Under the pieces are notes generated by a model. It did not search any database, was not told the DNA's origin, and saw only the letters and a list, made by a program, of their open reading frames with translations. This document shows positions 44,212 to 53,091 of a stretch of DNA of 64,000 bases, one piece after another (position 1 is the first letter of the stretch; each line of letters starts with the position of its first letter). The position numbers and the translations under genes are program-made. This DNA comes from Brachybacterium sp. UMB0905 (lineage in GTDB: Bacteria; Actinomycetota; Actinomycetes; Actinomycetales; Dermabacteraceae): the NCBI RefSeq assembly GCF_002871795.1, contig NZ_PNHL01000012.1, positions 32,466 to 96,465 on the forward strand. Direction: 5' to 3'.

Positions 44212-45771
44212 ATGGTGACGCAGCTGGAGCGCTCCGCGCCCTCGCGCTCTGACTCCACCGCGCCTGGCCCAGTCCCGTCGGCCACCACGCCCGGCCGTGC
44301 CCCGTCGGCCCCGAGCACCGCGTCCGCCACCGCGGCGTCGCGTGCCCGCGCCCTCCTGCAGCGCCACAGCGAACGCCGCATCTCCTGGCTGCTGGCCGGC
44401 GCGGACGGTGTGGCCCTCGCGCTCGCCGTGGCCCTCGCGATCATCCTGCGCCAGAGCCTGTTCCCCGCCGCCGGGGATCTCACCGGTTACGTGGCCGATG
44501 CCGCTCTGCCGATGGCAGCCGGCTGGCTGCTGGCGATCATCCTGTTCAACGGGTACGACGTCCGCCTGATCCCCTCCGGCCCGGACCTGTACCGCAACCT
44601 CCTGCACGCCTCCCTGGCCGCCGCCGGGATCGTCGGCGCAGTGGTGTATCTCGCGGACATCCCGCTGTCCCGCACCTTCTTCACGCTGCTGTTCCTCATC
44701 GGCCCCGTGCTTCTGCTGGGCGTGCGCGTGCTGGCCCGTCGGATCCTCAACCGCCTGCGCGCCCGCGGGCACCTGGGCACCCAGGTGCTGGCCGTCGGCT
44801 CCCTCGAGCACATCGACCAGATCGCCCGCACCCTCCACCGCGAACGCTGGCTGGGCTACAGCGTGATCGGCGCACTCACCCCCACCGGACAGGACCGCAG
44901 CTCCCGCACGGGCATTCCCGTGCTCGGCGCCCGCGAGGACCTGCTGGAAGTGGTGCGGCGTGAACGCCCCGGCGTCCTACTGTTCGCCGCCGGCGCCGGC
45001 ACCGGCCCCGAGGAGTTCCGGCGCACCGCCTGGCAGCTCGAACGCGAAGACGTGCGCGTGATCGTGGTGCCCGCCCTGTCCGAGATCGCTGCCGACCGCG
45101 TGCAGATGCGGCCCGTGGCCGGACTGCCGCTGGTGCATATGGACCTGCCGCGCGCCCGCGAGGCGCTGCGCTGGACCAAGCGCGCCTTCGACATCATCGC
45201 CGCTGGGGCGGGTCTGCTGCTGCTCGCCCCGCTGATGGGGCTGATTGCCCTGCGCATCCGGCTGCACGACGGCGGGCCCGTGATCTTTCGGCAGGACCGC
45301 GTGGGTCGCGACGGCCAGCATTTTGAGTTCCTCAAGTTCCGCTCCATGGTCACCGACGCGGAGGCCGTGCGCGTGGAGAAGCTGGAGCGGGCCGTCCAGG
45401 ACCGGGGCAACGCCGTGATGTTCAAGATGCGCGAGGACCCACGTATCACCAAACCTGGCCGCTTTCTGCGCAAATACTCGCTGGACGAGCTGCCGCAGCT
45501 GTGGAACGTGCTGCGCGGGGACATGAGCCTGGTGGGGCCCCGGCCGGCCTTGCCGCAGGAGGTCGCCGAGTACGACGAGATGGCGTGGCGCCGGCTGAGC
45601 GTGCGCCCCGGCATCACCGGGCTGTGGCAGGTCTCCGGTCGCAGCGACCTCTCCTGGGAGGACACCGTGCGGCTGGACCTCTACTACGTGGACAACTGGT
45701 CGTTCCTGCGAGACCTGCAGATCCTTTTGCGCACCGTCAGGGCGGTGCTCGCCGCGGCGGGAGCGTACTGA
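44212..45771 (+). CDS. Polyprenyl glycosylphosphotransferase (WbaP/CpsE type priming enzyme)
   Basis: 519 aa. Four to five N-terminal helices (residues 65-190), a CoA_binding_3-like soluble part (TQVLAVGSLEHIDQI ... VLLFAAGAG), a re-entrant helix (FDIIAAGAGLLLLAPLMGLI) and the catalytic module (FRQDRVGRDGQHFEFLKFRSM, KYSLDELPQLWNVLRGDMSLVGPRPALP, RPGITGLWQVSGRSDLSWED, LYYVDNWSFLRDL). This form usually loads glucose- or galactose-1-phosphate onto undecaprenyl phosphate. It is the second priming enzyme in the window. ATG 44212 is preferred over the upstream ATG 44143 by its ribosome site. A Ser/Pro-rich disordered leader of 50 residues precedes helix 1. Confidence 0.9.
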   Translation: MVTQLERSAPSRSDSTAPGPVPSATTPGRAPSAPSTASATAASRARALLQRHSERRISWLLAGADGVALALAVALAIILRQSLFPAAGDLTGYVADAALPMAAGWLLAIILFNGYDVRLIPSGPDLYRNLLHASLAAAGIVGAVVYLADIPLSRTFFTLLFLIGPVLLLGVRVLARRILNRLRARGHLGTQVLAVGSLEHIDQIARTLHRERWLGYSVIGALTPTGQDRSSRTGIPVLGAREDLLEVVRRERPGVLLFAAGAGTGPEEFRRTAWQLEREDVRVIVVPALSEIAADRVQMRPVAGLPLVHMDLPRAREALRWTKRAFDIIAAGAGLLLLAPLMGLIALRIRLHDGGPVIFRQDRVGRDGQHFEFLKFRSMVTDAEAVRVEKLERAVQDRGNAVMFKMREDPRITKPGRFLRKYSLDELPQLWNVLRGDMSLVGPRPALPQEVAEYDEMAWRRLSVRPGITGLWQVSGRSDLSWEDTVRLDLYYVDNWSFLRDLQILLRTVRAVLAAAGAY

Positions 45772-45772
45772 C

Positions 45773-46288
45773 GTGAGCCTCCGGCTCCTTCGACTCGCCG
45801 CGATCGCCGTGCTCGCGCTTTACGTCCTGGCCGCCGCTGCACTGCTGCTGACCTCGGATGGTTGGGGGGTCAACCGCGCCAACGTGCAGGTCTGGTTCTG
45901 GACCACCGGGCTGCTGGGCATGCGTCACCTTGTCACCCCGGAGCAGTTCGCGGTGGTGGCGAACGTGCTGCTGTTCATCCCGGCCTTCGCCGCGCTCGCG
46001 GTGCTGCGCCCCACCTGGTGGTGGGTGGCCGTTGGCGCCGCCTCCTCCGCCGCGGTGGAGTCCTATCAGCTATCGCTCGGCACCCGGCACGCCGATGTGT
46101 GGGACATCGTCATGAACACCCTGGGAGCTGCCCTGGGCGTCGCCGCCGGGCTCGGTCTGCGCCGCCTGCTGCTCAGCGGCGACGCAGGAGATCCTTCGCC
46201 AGCCGACCCCACCGCGACCACCACTCCCGTCGCAGCTCGCGTCGGCTCGGCGCATGGCCCAGCCGGAGGGAGAGATGGTCGTGATTGA
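45773..46288 (+). CDS. VanZ-like family membrane protein
   Basis: 171 aa with four helices. The landmarks VVANVLLFIPAFAAL, VESYQLSLGTRHADVWDIVMNTLGAALGVAAG match the VanZ-like pattern (N-x-x-x-F-x-P; E-x-x-Q; R-x-x-D-x-x-D-x-x-x-N-x-x-G). GTG 45773 lies 1 nt after the priming transferase stop, so the two are probably co-expressed. VanZ-like proteins are frequent in exopolysaccharide loci with unknown role. The Ala/Pro/Thr tail (last 35 residues) overlaps the end of the facing gene by 116 nt. Confidence 0.82.
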   Translation: MSLRLLRLAAIAVLALYVLAAAALLLTSDGWGVNRANVQVWFWTTGLLGMRHLVTPEQFAVVANVLLFIPAFAALAVLRPTWWWVAVGAASSAAVESYQLSLGTRHADVWDIVMNTLGAALGVAAGLGLRRLLLSGDAGDPSPADPTATTTPVAARVGSAHGPAGGRDGRD

Positions 46289-47039
46289 CGTGCATCGCCT
46301 GGGCCAGCACCCGGCCTCGACCCAGCACGCCGCGAGAATCCCGCAGTCGTGCCCTCCACACCGCCGTCGGATCCGCGTCAGCATCGAGCGCGCGCCACAG
46401 GTGCTCGTCCGGGCCGCCCGTGACCAGGCCTTCCTGGCCGGTGACCAGGCCCAGCGGGACCTCGGCGCCCAGGTCATGGGCCAGTGCGACGATGTCCTGG
46501 CGGCCTGCGTCATCCAGCGCGCCCCACGCCGCCTCGACGTCTCGGGCGGACTTCCCGGCGGACTCGCGGGCGGCGTGCACCAGAAGCAGCAGCCGCTGGT
46601 GCAGCAGCGCCGGGACGGCGCAGTCGATCCCGCCCAGGTCTGTCACCTCGTGATCGGACCACAGACGTTCGAAGGAGTGCGCGGGATCTCGGTGCATCCC
46701 GGGGAACCAGCGGTGCACGTCCACGGTGCCCCACAGCTGGTGATGGAACGCAGCGGCATGCCCGAACACGCTGCCGTGCGGGAACGTGGTGATCTGCTCC
46801 CAGCCGGCGGCCTCCAGGACGCGCGTGAATGCGGCGACGTCCGCGGGCGCCACCAGCACGTCGCAGTCCGTGGACCCGGGGCGTCCCGCGGAAAGCACCG
46901 GATGCAGGGCCTCGCCCTTGATATGGAGGATGCGAGCCCCGGCGGTCCGCGCATGGTGCTCCAGGCAGCCGTGCGCCAATCGCAGGCGCACTGCGGTGGG
47001 GACCTGCAGGGTGGTGCTCATACCGAGGAGTGTAGGCAT
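46173..47039 (-). CDS. Nucleotidyltransferase-fold protein (NTP_transf_5 / PF14907-like)
   Basis: 288 aa. The core LHIKGEALHPVL ... GRPGSTDCDVLVAPADVAAFTRVLEAAGW shows the KG-x-A and DxD (DCD) of minimal nucleotidyltransferases, followed by VDVHRWFPGM and ALLHQRLLLLVHAAR. This matches the NTP_transf_5 family, found with HprK-like and PqqD-like genes in lasso-peptide and exopolysaccharide loci. Starts ATG 47039 or 47021 are possible and neither has a clear ribosome site. It is transcribed divergently from manA, 37 nt apart. Substrate unknown. Confidence 0.7.
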   Translation of the reverse strand: MPTLLGMSTTLQVPTAVRLRLAHGCLEHHARTAGARILHIKGEALHPVLSAGRPGSTDCDVLVAPADVAAFTRVLEAAGWEQITTFPHGSVFGHAAAFHHQLWGTVDVHRWFPGMHRDPAHSFERLWSDHEVTDLGGIDCAVPALLHQRLLLLVHAARESAGKSARDVEAAWGALDDAGRQDIVALAHDLGAEVPLGLVTGQEGLVTGGPDEHLWRALDADADPTAVWRARLRDSRGVLGRGRVLAQAMHVNHDHLSLRLGHAPSRRELRREWWSRWGRLAKDLLRRR

Positions 47040-47076
47040 GTGCGGCTCGCATCCGCGCCGCGGGAAGGAGCGGGTC

Positions 47077-48276
47077 ATGTGGCAGATCGATAGTCGCATT
47101 CAGCACTACGCCTGGGGGTCCCGCACCGCGATCCCGCAGATGCTCGGTGCCACGGCCGACGGCCGCCCGTGGGCTGAAGCCTGGTACGGAGCGCATCCCG
47201 CCGCGCCGTCGACCGTTCCGGACGGCCGCACGCTCGACGAGGTCATCGCGCAGGACCCTCAGGGGCGTCTGGGCGAGGTGACCGCTCGCGCCTTCGACGA
47301 GCGCCTGCCGTACCTGCTGAAGATCATCGCGCCCGAGCAGCCGCTGTCCCTGCAGGTCCATCCCAGCCGTGAGCACGCCGTGGAATCCTTCGCCGCGGAG
47401 AGGGCAGCCGGACTGCCCCTGGACTCCCCGCTGCGCAACTACCGCGATGACAACCACAAGCCGGAGATGCTGGTGGCGCTGACGGACTTCACGGCGCTGT
47501 GCGGATTCCGCACCCCGCGCCGCGCCGCCAGCATGCTGCAGGGACTGGGCACGGAGCTCACCGACCGCCTGCACCGCCTGCTGCTGGAGAGCCCCAACGC
47601 CCATGGCATGCGCGCCGCCTTCCGCGCCCTGATCACCGGGCCGGTGCGGCCCGACCCGGCTGTTGTCACCGAGGTGGTGGCCGCCTGCCGCGAGCGCCTC
47701 GAGCAGGGACGCTCGCCCTCGCCGCGGATCGACCGAATCGTCTCCTTCCTGGCCGAGCATCACCCAGGGGACCCCGGGGTGGTCGCAGCGCTGCTGCTGA
47801 ACCCCGTGTCCCTCCAGCCTGGGGAGGCGCTGTTCGTCCCCGACGGCACCCTGCACGCCTACCTGCGCGGAACGGGGCTCGAGATCATGGCCTCCTCCGA
47901 CAACGTGCTGCGCGCTGGGCTCACGCGCAAGAAGGTGGACGCTGAGGAGATGCTGCAGTGCGTGAGCGTGGCCGCCGCCCCGCCGATGCGCGTGGCGCCC
48001 GAGCATCAGAACGAGACCACGGACGCCTTCTACGCCCCGGTGGACGACTTCGAGCTCTCTCTGACCACCCTCGAGGGTCCCGCCGCCGACGGGAGCCTCC
48101 ACCGCGTGCCGGGCAGCGGCCCCCGCATCGTGCTGGGGCTGGAGGGCGTGCTCACCGTCGAGGCAGGCGGCGCCGAGCATGAACTGGGCCCCGGGCAGGC
48201 CGTGTTCGTCGGCGCCGACGAAGGACCGTTGCGGGCCCGCGGGCACGGGCGGCTCGCCCAGGCGAGTGTGCCGTGA
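47077..48276 (+). CDS. manA: Mannose-6-phosphate isomerase, class I
   Basis: 399 aa. Cupin-type phosphomannose isomerase with zinc ligands in SLQVHPS (Gln and His), NHKPEM (Glu) and VPDGTLHAYLRGTGLEIMASSDNVLRAGLT (His and the catalytic Arg). The N-terminus WQIDSRIQHYAWGSRTAIP is typical. It interconverts mannose-6-P and fructose-6-P, feeding GDP-mannose or fucose-type donors for the glycans encoded upstream. GGGAAGGAG lies 6 nt before ATG 47077. Its stop overlaps the PqqD-like gene (TGATG), an unexpected operon partner. Confidence 0.93.
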   Translation: MWQIDSRIQHYAWGSRTAIPQMLGATADGRPWAEAWYGAHPAAPSTVPDGRTLDEVIAQDPQGRLGEVTARAFDERLPYLLKIIAPEQPLSLQVHPSREHAVESFAAERAAGLPLDSPLRNYRDDNHKPEMLVALTDFTALCGFRTPRRAASMLQGLGTELTDRLHRLLLESPNAHGMRAAFRALITGPVRPDPAVVTEVVAACRERLEQGRSPSPRIDRIVSFLAEHHPGDPGVVAALLLNPVSLQPGEALFVPDGTLHAYLRGTGLEIMASSDNVLRAGLTRKKVDAEEMLQCVSVAAAPPMRVAPEHQNETTDAFYAPVDDFELSLTTLEGPAADGSLHRVPGSGPRIVLGLEGVLTVEAGGAEHELGPGQAVFVGADEGPLRARGHGRLAQASVP

Positions 48277-48551
48277 TGCGCTACCGCCTGAAGGACCTGG
48301 TCCATGACGAACACGAGGACGGCACGATGTGGGTGGGTGCCCTGCCCCACGGGCCCATCGTGCAGGTCACCGGCGCCGGGCTGCTGGTGATGGACGCGAT
48401 GCTCGCCGCCGAGGGCGAGCCCCGAGACGCGGCGGAGATCACCGCCTTCCTGCGCACGATGTACGAGGATCTGCCGGTCGAGGCGGAGGGAATGATCGCC
48501 GAGTTCCTGCGCGAGCTCGAACAGCTCGGCGTGGTGGAGCAGGAGCACTGA
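48276..48551 (+). CDS. PqqD-like (RiPP-recognition-element-type) small protein
   Basis: 91 aa. The order of a short beta hairpin (GTMWVGALPHGPIVQVTGAGLLVMDAML), then helices (AAEITAFLRTMYEDLPVEAEGMIAEFLRELEQLGVV), is the PqqD winged-helix plan; the G-L-VV ending is characteristic. PqqD-like domains bind leader peptides in RiPP pathways. Overlap with manA is 1 nt (TGATG), and the HprK-like gene follows 4 nt later. No precursor peptide gene was found close by, so its client is unknown. Confidence 0.7.
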   Translation: MRYRLKDLVHDEHEDGTMWVGALPHGPIVQVTGAGLLVMDAMLAAEGEPRDAAEITAFLRTMYEDLPVEAEGMIAEFLRELEQLGVVEQEH

Positions 48552-48555
48552 GCGG

Positions 48556-49680
48556 ATGATGACCCCACCGGAGACCACGCCGGGCACGACCGGATCAGAC
48601 CTGCACCTGCAGCTGGACGGCGCCCTCCTGCACCTGCACCTGGGCGAGGGGCTCGAAGAGCTCGCCGGGACGCTGGCGCACCTCTGGGAGCACGTGGTGG
48701 TGCCCGCCGGGGAACGCGAGCCGGACATCGTCCTGGACCTCGTGGCGCCGGGAGAGCAGCGGAAGGGCGCGGTCATCGTGCCCCCGTCCGGGGCTGCCAC
48801 GGCGTATGTGGTCTCCGGCCTGATCACCCGTAAGCTCATCGCGCGCCGAGCGGGCACCCGTCTCATGCTGCACGCCGGCACGATCCAGCATCCGGACCTG
48901 GGCGTCGTGACGCTGATCGGGCCCTCCGGGGCCGGGAAGTCCACCGCCACCCGCACCCTCGCCGCCGCAGGGCGGTACCTGAGCGACGAGCTGACCATCC
49001 TGGACCCGTCGGACCTCCGCATCACCGGGTACCCCAAGCCCGTCTCCCTCGGGACGGGGCCCGGGCGGGACAAAGGCGACCTCGCCCTGCCGGACCTGGG
49101 CCTGATCCCGGCCCACGCCGCCCCGGCCCCGGACATCATGGTGGTCCTGCGCCGGGAGCAGGACTGCAATGGCTCGGGGGCGGTGCGCCGGCTCCCGCTG
49201 GGGGAGGCGCTCGCCGCCGTGGTGCCGCAGACATCCTCGCTGTGGGAGCTGCCGGACGGGCTTGGGATCCTCACCGGGCTGCTGACCAGGACCGGCGGCG
49301 CCGTCGAGGTGCGTTACACCGAATCCGCGCAGCTCGCCGAGCTGCTGTCCGAGCTGCCGCCTGCGCTTCACTCCCCGCACGCCCCGCTGCCCGCCCCGCA
49401 GGCGGCGATGGCACCCGGCCCAGGACTCCTCCAGGCCGCCCCGACCGCGCAGGCCCTCGCCGTGGAAGGTGGGGTGTTCGCGCTGGATCAGCGCAGAGCG
49501 GTGCACCTGCCGGGTTTGTCGGGGCTGGTGTGGGAGATCCTGCGCACCGACGGCCCGCTCACCCTCGCGGACACGATCCAGACGGTGGTCGCCGAGCTGG
49601 GGGAGGACCCGGCGAGTGGGGACATCGTCACCCGGGTGCTTGAGGGCCTCGTGGCCTCCCGCTGGGTGATCAGGGGCTGA
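48556..49680 (+). CDS. HprK-like kinase with C-terminal PqqD-like domain
   Basis: 374 aa. The middle has a P-loop LIGPSGAGKSTATRTLAA (about residue 122), as in HPr kinase C-terminal domains, then YLSDELTILDP (the conserved D-E/D after the P-loop) and a GYPKPVSL segment common in HprK-like proteins. The last 75 residues (GGVFALDQRRAVHLPGLSGLVWEIL ... LEGLVASRWVIRG) look like a second PqqD-like winged helix. In paeninodin-type lasso clusters an HprK-like kinase phosphorylates the peptide. Here the substrate is unknown. The 3' end overlaps the facing phosphatase gene by 11 nt. Confidence 0.78.
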   Translation: MMTPPETTPGTTGSDLHLQLDGALLHLHLGEGLEELAGTLAHLWEHVVVPAGEREPDIVLDLVAPGEQRKGAVIVPPSGAATAYVVSGLITRKLIARRAGTRLMLHAGTIQHPDLGVVTLIGPSGAGKSTATRTLAAAGRYLSDELTILDPSDLRITGYPKPVSLGTGPGRDKGDLALPDLGLIPAHAAPAPDIMVVLRREQDCNGSGAVRRLPLGEALAAVVPQTSSLWELPDGLGILTGLLTRTGGAVEVRYTESAQLAELLSELPPALHSPHAPLPAPQAAMAPGPGLLQAAPTAQALAVEGGVFALDQRRAVHLPGLSGLVWEILRTDGPLTLADTIQTVVAELGEDPASGDIVTRVLEGLVASRWVIRG

Positions 49681-50200
49681 GAAGCCCCGCGAGCGCATCG
49701 ATCTGCGTGTCGATGAGGCGGGCGGCGTGCGCCGCCGCCTCGGGACCCCGCCGGTAGGGGTCGGGGATGTCCGCGCCGCGCGGCGCCGGGATCCGGGACC
49801 AAGCGGCCACGTGCTCTCGCAGCGGACGCTCCGGGGACTCCTGGGCGAGCCGCACCAGCTGCGGCAGGCTGCCCAGCAGCCCGATGCGCCGCACCGCGTG
49901 CGGGAACTCGTCGAGCAGGTGCATGCGCTGACGCTGGGACATGGTGAGCACAAGGTCAGCGTCCAGATCCGGGGCGGTGACGGTGGCTGCGCGGAAGCCC
50001 TCGGCATCGCCGCCGCGCTCGCCGAGCTCCGCGGCCATCAGCGCCTCCATCGGCTGCCCGTCCAACGCCGCGATGCCGCGGCTCGCGGTGCGGACGCCGG
50101 GGAGGCGGGCGGCCAGCAGACGTTCGGCGAAGGGGGAGCGGCACACGTTCCCGGTGCAGACGAACAGGACGGACAGCGGTGCGGGGGAGTGGGTGCTCAC
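49670..50200 (-). CDS. Low-molecular-weight protein tyrosine phosphatase
   Basis: 176 aa. P-loop VCTGNVCRSP (catalytic Cys and Arg) and the acid loop DIPDPYRRG. It differs from the 19.1-kb enzyme, so it is a second, independent member. It is cotranscribed (4-nt overlap) with the MauE-thioredoxin gene rather than with a tyrosine kinase. Possible substrates are the BY-kinases or the HprK-like kinase pathway encoded convergently. Confidence 0.88.
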   Translation of the reverse strand: MSTHSPAPLSVLFVCTGNVCRSPFAERLLAARLPGVRTASRGIAALDGQPMEALMAAELGERGGDAEGFRAATVTAPDLDADLVLTMSQRQRMHLLDEFPHAVRRIGLLGSLPQLVRLAQESPERPLREHVAAWSRIPAPRGADIPDPYRRGPEAAAHAARLIDTQIDALAGLLSP

Positions 50201-51255
50201 GGCAGCTCACCGGCTTCCCGGGCCTGCTCCAGCTGCACACGGATCTCCTCGACGAACTCGATCACGGCAGTCCCGCCCACCACCGGACCGCCGGCGAGCA
50301 TCCCGTCGGCCCCCAGCAGCACGGCCGATGGGGCGCCACGCGCGTCGAGCGCGGTCCGGGTCGTGAACTCGTGGTCGTGCAGCACTGCGTCCCCCACCCG
50401 CTGCGCGGTGCGTTCGCGCAGGGACTCCTTCGGGCGGGAGAACACGAAGCGCACCTGCAGGTGGGGGGAGAGGTCCTCGATCCACTCCGCGGCATGGTCC
50501 AGCACGCGTTCGCAGGGCCCGCAGCCTTCGGTCGCGAACACCAGCAGCGCCGCGCGCTGGATCGTGAGGCGGTCCAGGGACATGAGGGACCCGTCCGGGC
50601 ACTGCAGGATCGCGGCGGGGATCGGGGTGCGCTCGTAGTCCAGCAGGCCGTCCTCGCCCGGCTCCTCGTCGGTGACGACGCCGGGCTGGCCGATCGGCGC
50701 CCCCGGTGCATCGGGCCCGGAGTCAGCTGCTGCGGAGCCCTTGAGGCCGCCCAGGGTCAGCACCGTGAGCAGCACGGTCAGCAGCAGCACGGCCGCGATG
50801 ATCACCAGATACAGCGGAGCCTGCGCCACGGTCATGGTGAGCACTCCGCTGACCGCGGCGACGAGGGTGAGCACCGCGAGGAGGGTGAGGAGGATGTTCC
50901 GGCCCAGCGTGGAGCGGGTGACGGTGGGGGAGGCGAGGGTGCCGAAGCAGGAACAGTCCACCTGTTCATCGAAGGTCAGGGCCCGCGCGATGATCCCCAG
51001 ATACGCCAGGAACAGCAGCAGAATCAGCACCGCCACCACGACCTGCAGCGCCTGCAGCGGCACCCACAGCAGCAGCGCGAGCACGATCTCCGCCGCCGGC
51101 AGCGTCGAGGCCACCAGGCCATGCAGGGACCGCAGCGGCAGCCGCAGCGAGGTCATCGCATCACGCGTCCCCGCGCGCTCGCCGAGCTTCGCCACCCCGG
51201 AGACCAACAGCGTCAGCGTGACCAGCAGCGGCGCGGCCAGCAACAGCGTCGACAT
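50197..51255 (-). CDS. MauE/DoxX-like membrane protein fused to a thioredoxin-like domain
   Basis: 352 aa. The N-terminal 155 residues form four to five helices with a CSCFG pair (EQVDCSCFGTL), the MauE signature. The C-terminal 150 residues (from about 205) are a thioredoxin fold with active-site EGCGPCERVL. MauE-type proteins are VKOR-like and recycle disulfides. The fused CxxC domain suggests a self-contained disulfide relay at the cell surface. ATG 51255 has GAAGG upstream. The linker (GPDAPGAPIGQP) is flexible. Its link to the phosphatase and the PqqD/HprK genes is positional only. Confidence 0.75.
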   Translation of the reverse strand: MSTLLLAAPLLVTLTLLVSGVAKLGERAGTRDAMTSLRLPLRSLHGLVASTLPAAEIVLALLLWVPLQALQVVVAVLILLLFLAYLGIIARALTFDEQVDCSCFGTLASPTVTRSTLGRNILLTLLAVLTLVAAVSGVLTMTVAQAPLYLVIIAAVLLLTVLLTVLTLGGLKGSAAADSGPDAPGAPIGQPGVVTDEEPGEDGLLDYERTPIPAAILQCPDGSLMSLDRLTIQRAALLVFATEGCGPCERVLDHAAEWIEDLSPHLQVRFVFSRPKESLRERTAQRVGDAVLHDHEFTTRTALDARGAPSAVLLGADGMLAGGPVVGGTAVIEFVEEIRVQLEQAREAGELP

Positions 51256-51339
51256 CACGGCACCTTCCCGCGAGCCCGCACCTCAGGCCCGCAGGCTCCA
51301 TTCTCTCGCGAGAGCGCCCGCGGGGCCTACCCTGGGGTC

Positions 51340-52815
51340 ATGTCCGATGACGTGACCGCCCGCACCACCCGCGACACCGCCTCCACGGCATCCAGCGCCG
51401 GGGAGTCCAGTCCCGCCCAGGCCACGGGCCTGCGCGCGAGGATCGAGCAGGACGTCACCGCCCTGCGCGCCTCCTTCGACGCCGGCACCCCCCGGCCCCT
51501 GCGCGCCCGCCTCGCGCAGCTCACCGCCCTCGAGCGCGGCATCGCCGCGGAGCGCGAGCTGCTGCTGACCGCCCTTGCGCAGGACCTCGGCAAGCCTCGG
51601 ACGGAAGCCGCGATCACGGAGCTCGGCGTCGTGGGGCAGGAGATCCGCGAGGTGCGCCGGAACCTCGCCTCGTGGATGCGGCCCGAGCGGCTGCGGCCCG
51701 GCCTGCTGCTCAGCCCCGCCTCCGCGCAGCTGCGCCGCGAACCGATGGGCACCACGCTGATCATCGCGCCGTGGAACTACCCGCTGAACCTCACGCTCGG
51801 CCCGCTGATCGGCGCGATCGCCGGCGGCAACACCGCGATCCTCAAGCCCTCCGAGGTGGCGCCCGCAACCTCCGCGGCCCTAGCGCACCTGCTGCGTACC
51901 CACCTGGATCCCGACTGGGTGCGGGTCGTCGAAGGCGCGGTCGAGGAGACCACAATCCTGCTCGAGCAGCGCTTCGACCTCATCTTCTACACCGGCAACG
52001 GCACCGTCGGCCGGATCGTCGCGCGCGCCGCCGCCGAGCACCTCACCCCCACGGTGCTGGAGCTGGGCGGGAAATCCCCCGTGTTCGTGGACGAGGGCAC
52101 TGACCTCAAGACCGCCGCGCGCCGCATCGTGTGGGGGAAGTTCACCAACGCCGGGCAGACCTGCATCGCCCCCGACTACCTCATGGCCACCCCGCGCACC
52201 ATCGAGAAGCTCACCCCGCACCTGCTGCGCGCCGTCCGCGCCATGTACGGCAAGGACCCGCGGCGCAGCCCCGACTACGGCCGGATCGTCGCCGAACGGC
52301 ACGTGGACCGCGTGCTCGGCCTGATCGACGACGACAAGGCGATCCTGGGCGGCACCGCGGGCGCCGACCGCGCCGAGCGCTTCATCCCGCCGACGATCAT
52401 GACCGACGTGGCCTGGGATGATCCCGTGATGGGCGAGGAGATCTTCGGTCCGATCCTGCCGCTGCTCGCCGTCGACGGCCCCGAGGAGGCGGTGGCCCGC
52501 ATCGCCGCGGGGGAGAAGCCGCTGACCGCCTACGTGTTCTCCCCCCGCCGCGAGGTCGAGGAGCTGTTCGCCGAGCGCACCTCCTCCGGCTCCCTCGCCC
52601 TGGGGATGACCCTCGCGCATGTGGGTAGCAGCGGGATCCCCTTCGGCGGGGTGGGGGAGTCCGGCATGGGCGCCTACCACGGCCGCGCCGGCTTCGAGGT
52701 CTTCACGCACGCCAAGCCCGTGGCCCGAAAGCCCCTCCGCCCGGACACGCTGCGCCTGGTGTACCCGCCTCACACGGGCCTGCGCAAGGCCCTGCTGGGC
52801 CGGCTGTTCCGCTGA
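51340..52815 (+). CDS. Aldehyde dehydrogenase (ALDH3-like)
   Basis: 491 aa. It has the NAD(P) site APWNYPLNLTLGPLIGAIAGGNTAILKPSE, the catalytic Glu in LELGGKSP and the catalytic Cys in NAGQTCIAPDY, followed by EEIFGPILPLL. Length and the missing N-terminal oligomerisation strands fit class 3, which oxidises aromatic or long-chain aldehydes to acids. ATG 51340 opens after a Ser/Thr/Ala-rich leader of about 35 residues. It is not part of the polysaccharide locus by function and marks its right border. Confidence 0.9.
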   Translation: MSDDVTARTTRDTASTASSAGESSPAQATGLRARIEQDVTALRASFDAGTPRPLRARLAQLTALERGIAAERELLLTALAQDLGKPRTEAAITELGVVGQEIREVRRNLASWMRPERLRPGLLLSPASAQLRREPMGTTLIIAPWNYPLNLTLGPLIGAIAGGNTAILKPSEVAPATSAALAHLLRTHLDPDWVRVVEGAVEETTILLEQRFDLIFYTGNGTVGRIVARAAAEHLTPTVLELGGKSPVFVDEGTDLKTAARRIVWGKFTNAGQTCIAPDYLMATPRTIEKLTPHLLRAVRAMYGKDPRRSPDYGRIVAERHVDRVLGLIDDDKAILGGTAGADRAERFIPPTIMTDVAWDDPVMGEEIFGPILPLLAVDGPEEAVARIAAGEKPLTAYVFSPRREVEELFAERTSSGSLALGMTLAHVGSSGIPFGGVGESGMGAYHGRAGFEVFTHAKPVARKPLRPDTLRLVYPPHTGLRKALLGRLFR

Positions 52816-53091
52816 GCGGCGGGGTGCGGGCGCGTCGGCGGGGCGCGGGCGCGTCCGCTGTGCAGCTGAGCACCCGGCCACGGCAGGCTGACCGAGCGCC
52901 CGGCCAGAGTGAGCGGATCCGCCGATCGGCTGACCCCGCTGCGCCTTTCGGCGCAACCCGTTCCACCCTGCGGCCACATCCGCTCCACCCTGCGGCGATG
53001 ATTCATCCACAATCTGCCGCCGCGCCTCCCGTGGCCGGGCGGACGTAGATATCGTCGGCTCCGGTCACCCACCGAACCAGGAGCGCGCGCT
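52816..53091. other. Intergenic, GC-rich, no gene seen
   Basis: 276 nt. Contains tandem-like GCGGGCGCGTC segments just after the dehydrogenase stop and a likely promoter area for the protease gene near GGACGTAGATATCGTCG (53040-53056). No RNA gene recognised. Confidence 0.4.

Noticed and set aside
50179..51339. N-terminal extension of the aldehyde dehydrogenase frame by 387 codons
   Set aside because: It is antisense to the MauE-thioredoxin gene and has no dehydrogenase features; ATG 51340 is the natural start.
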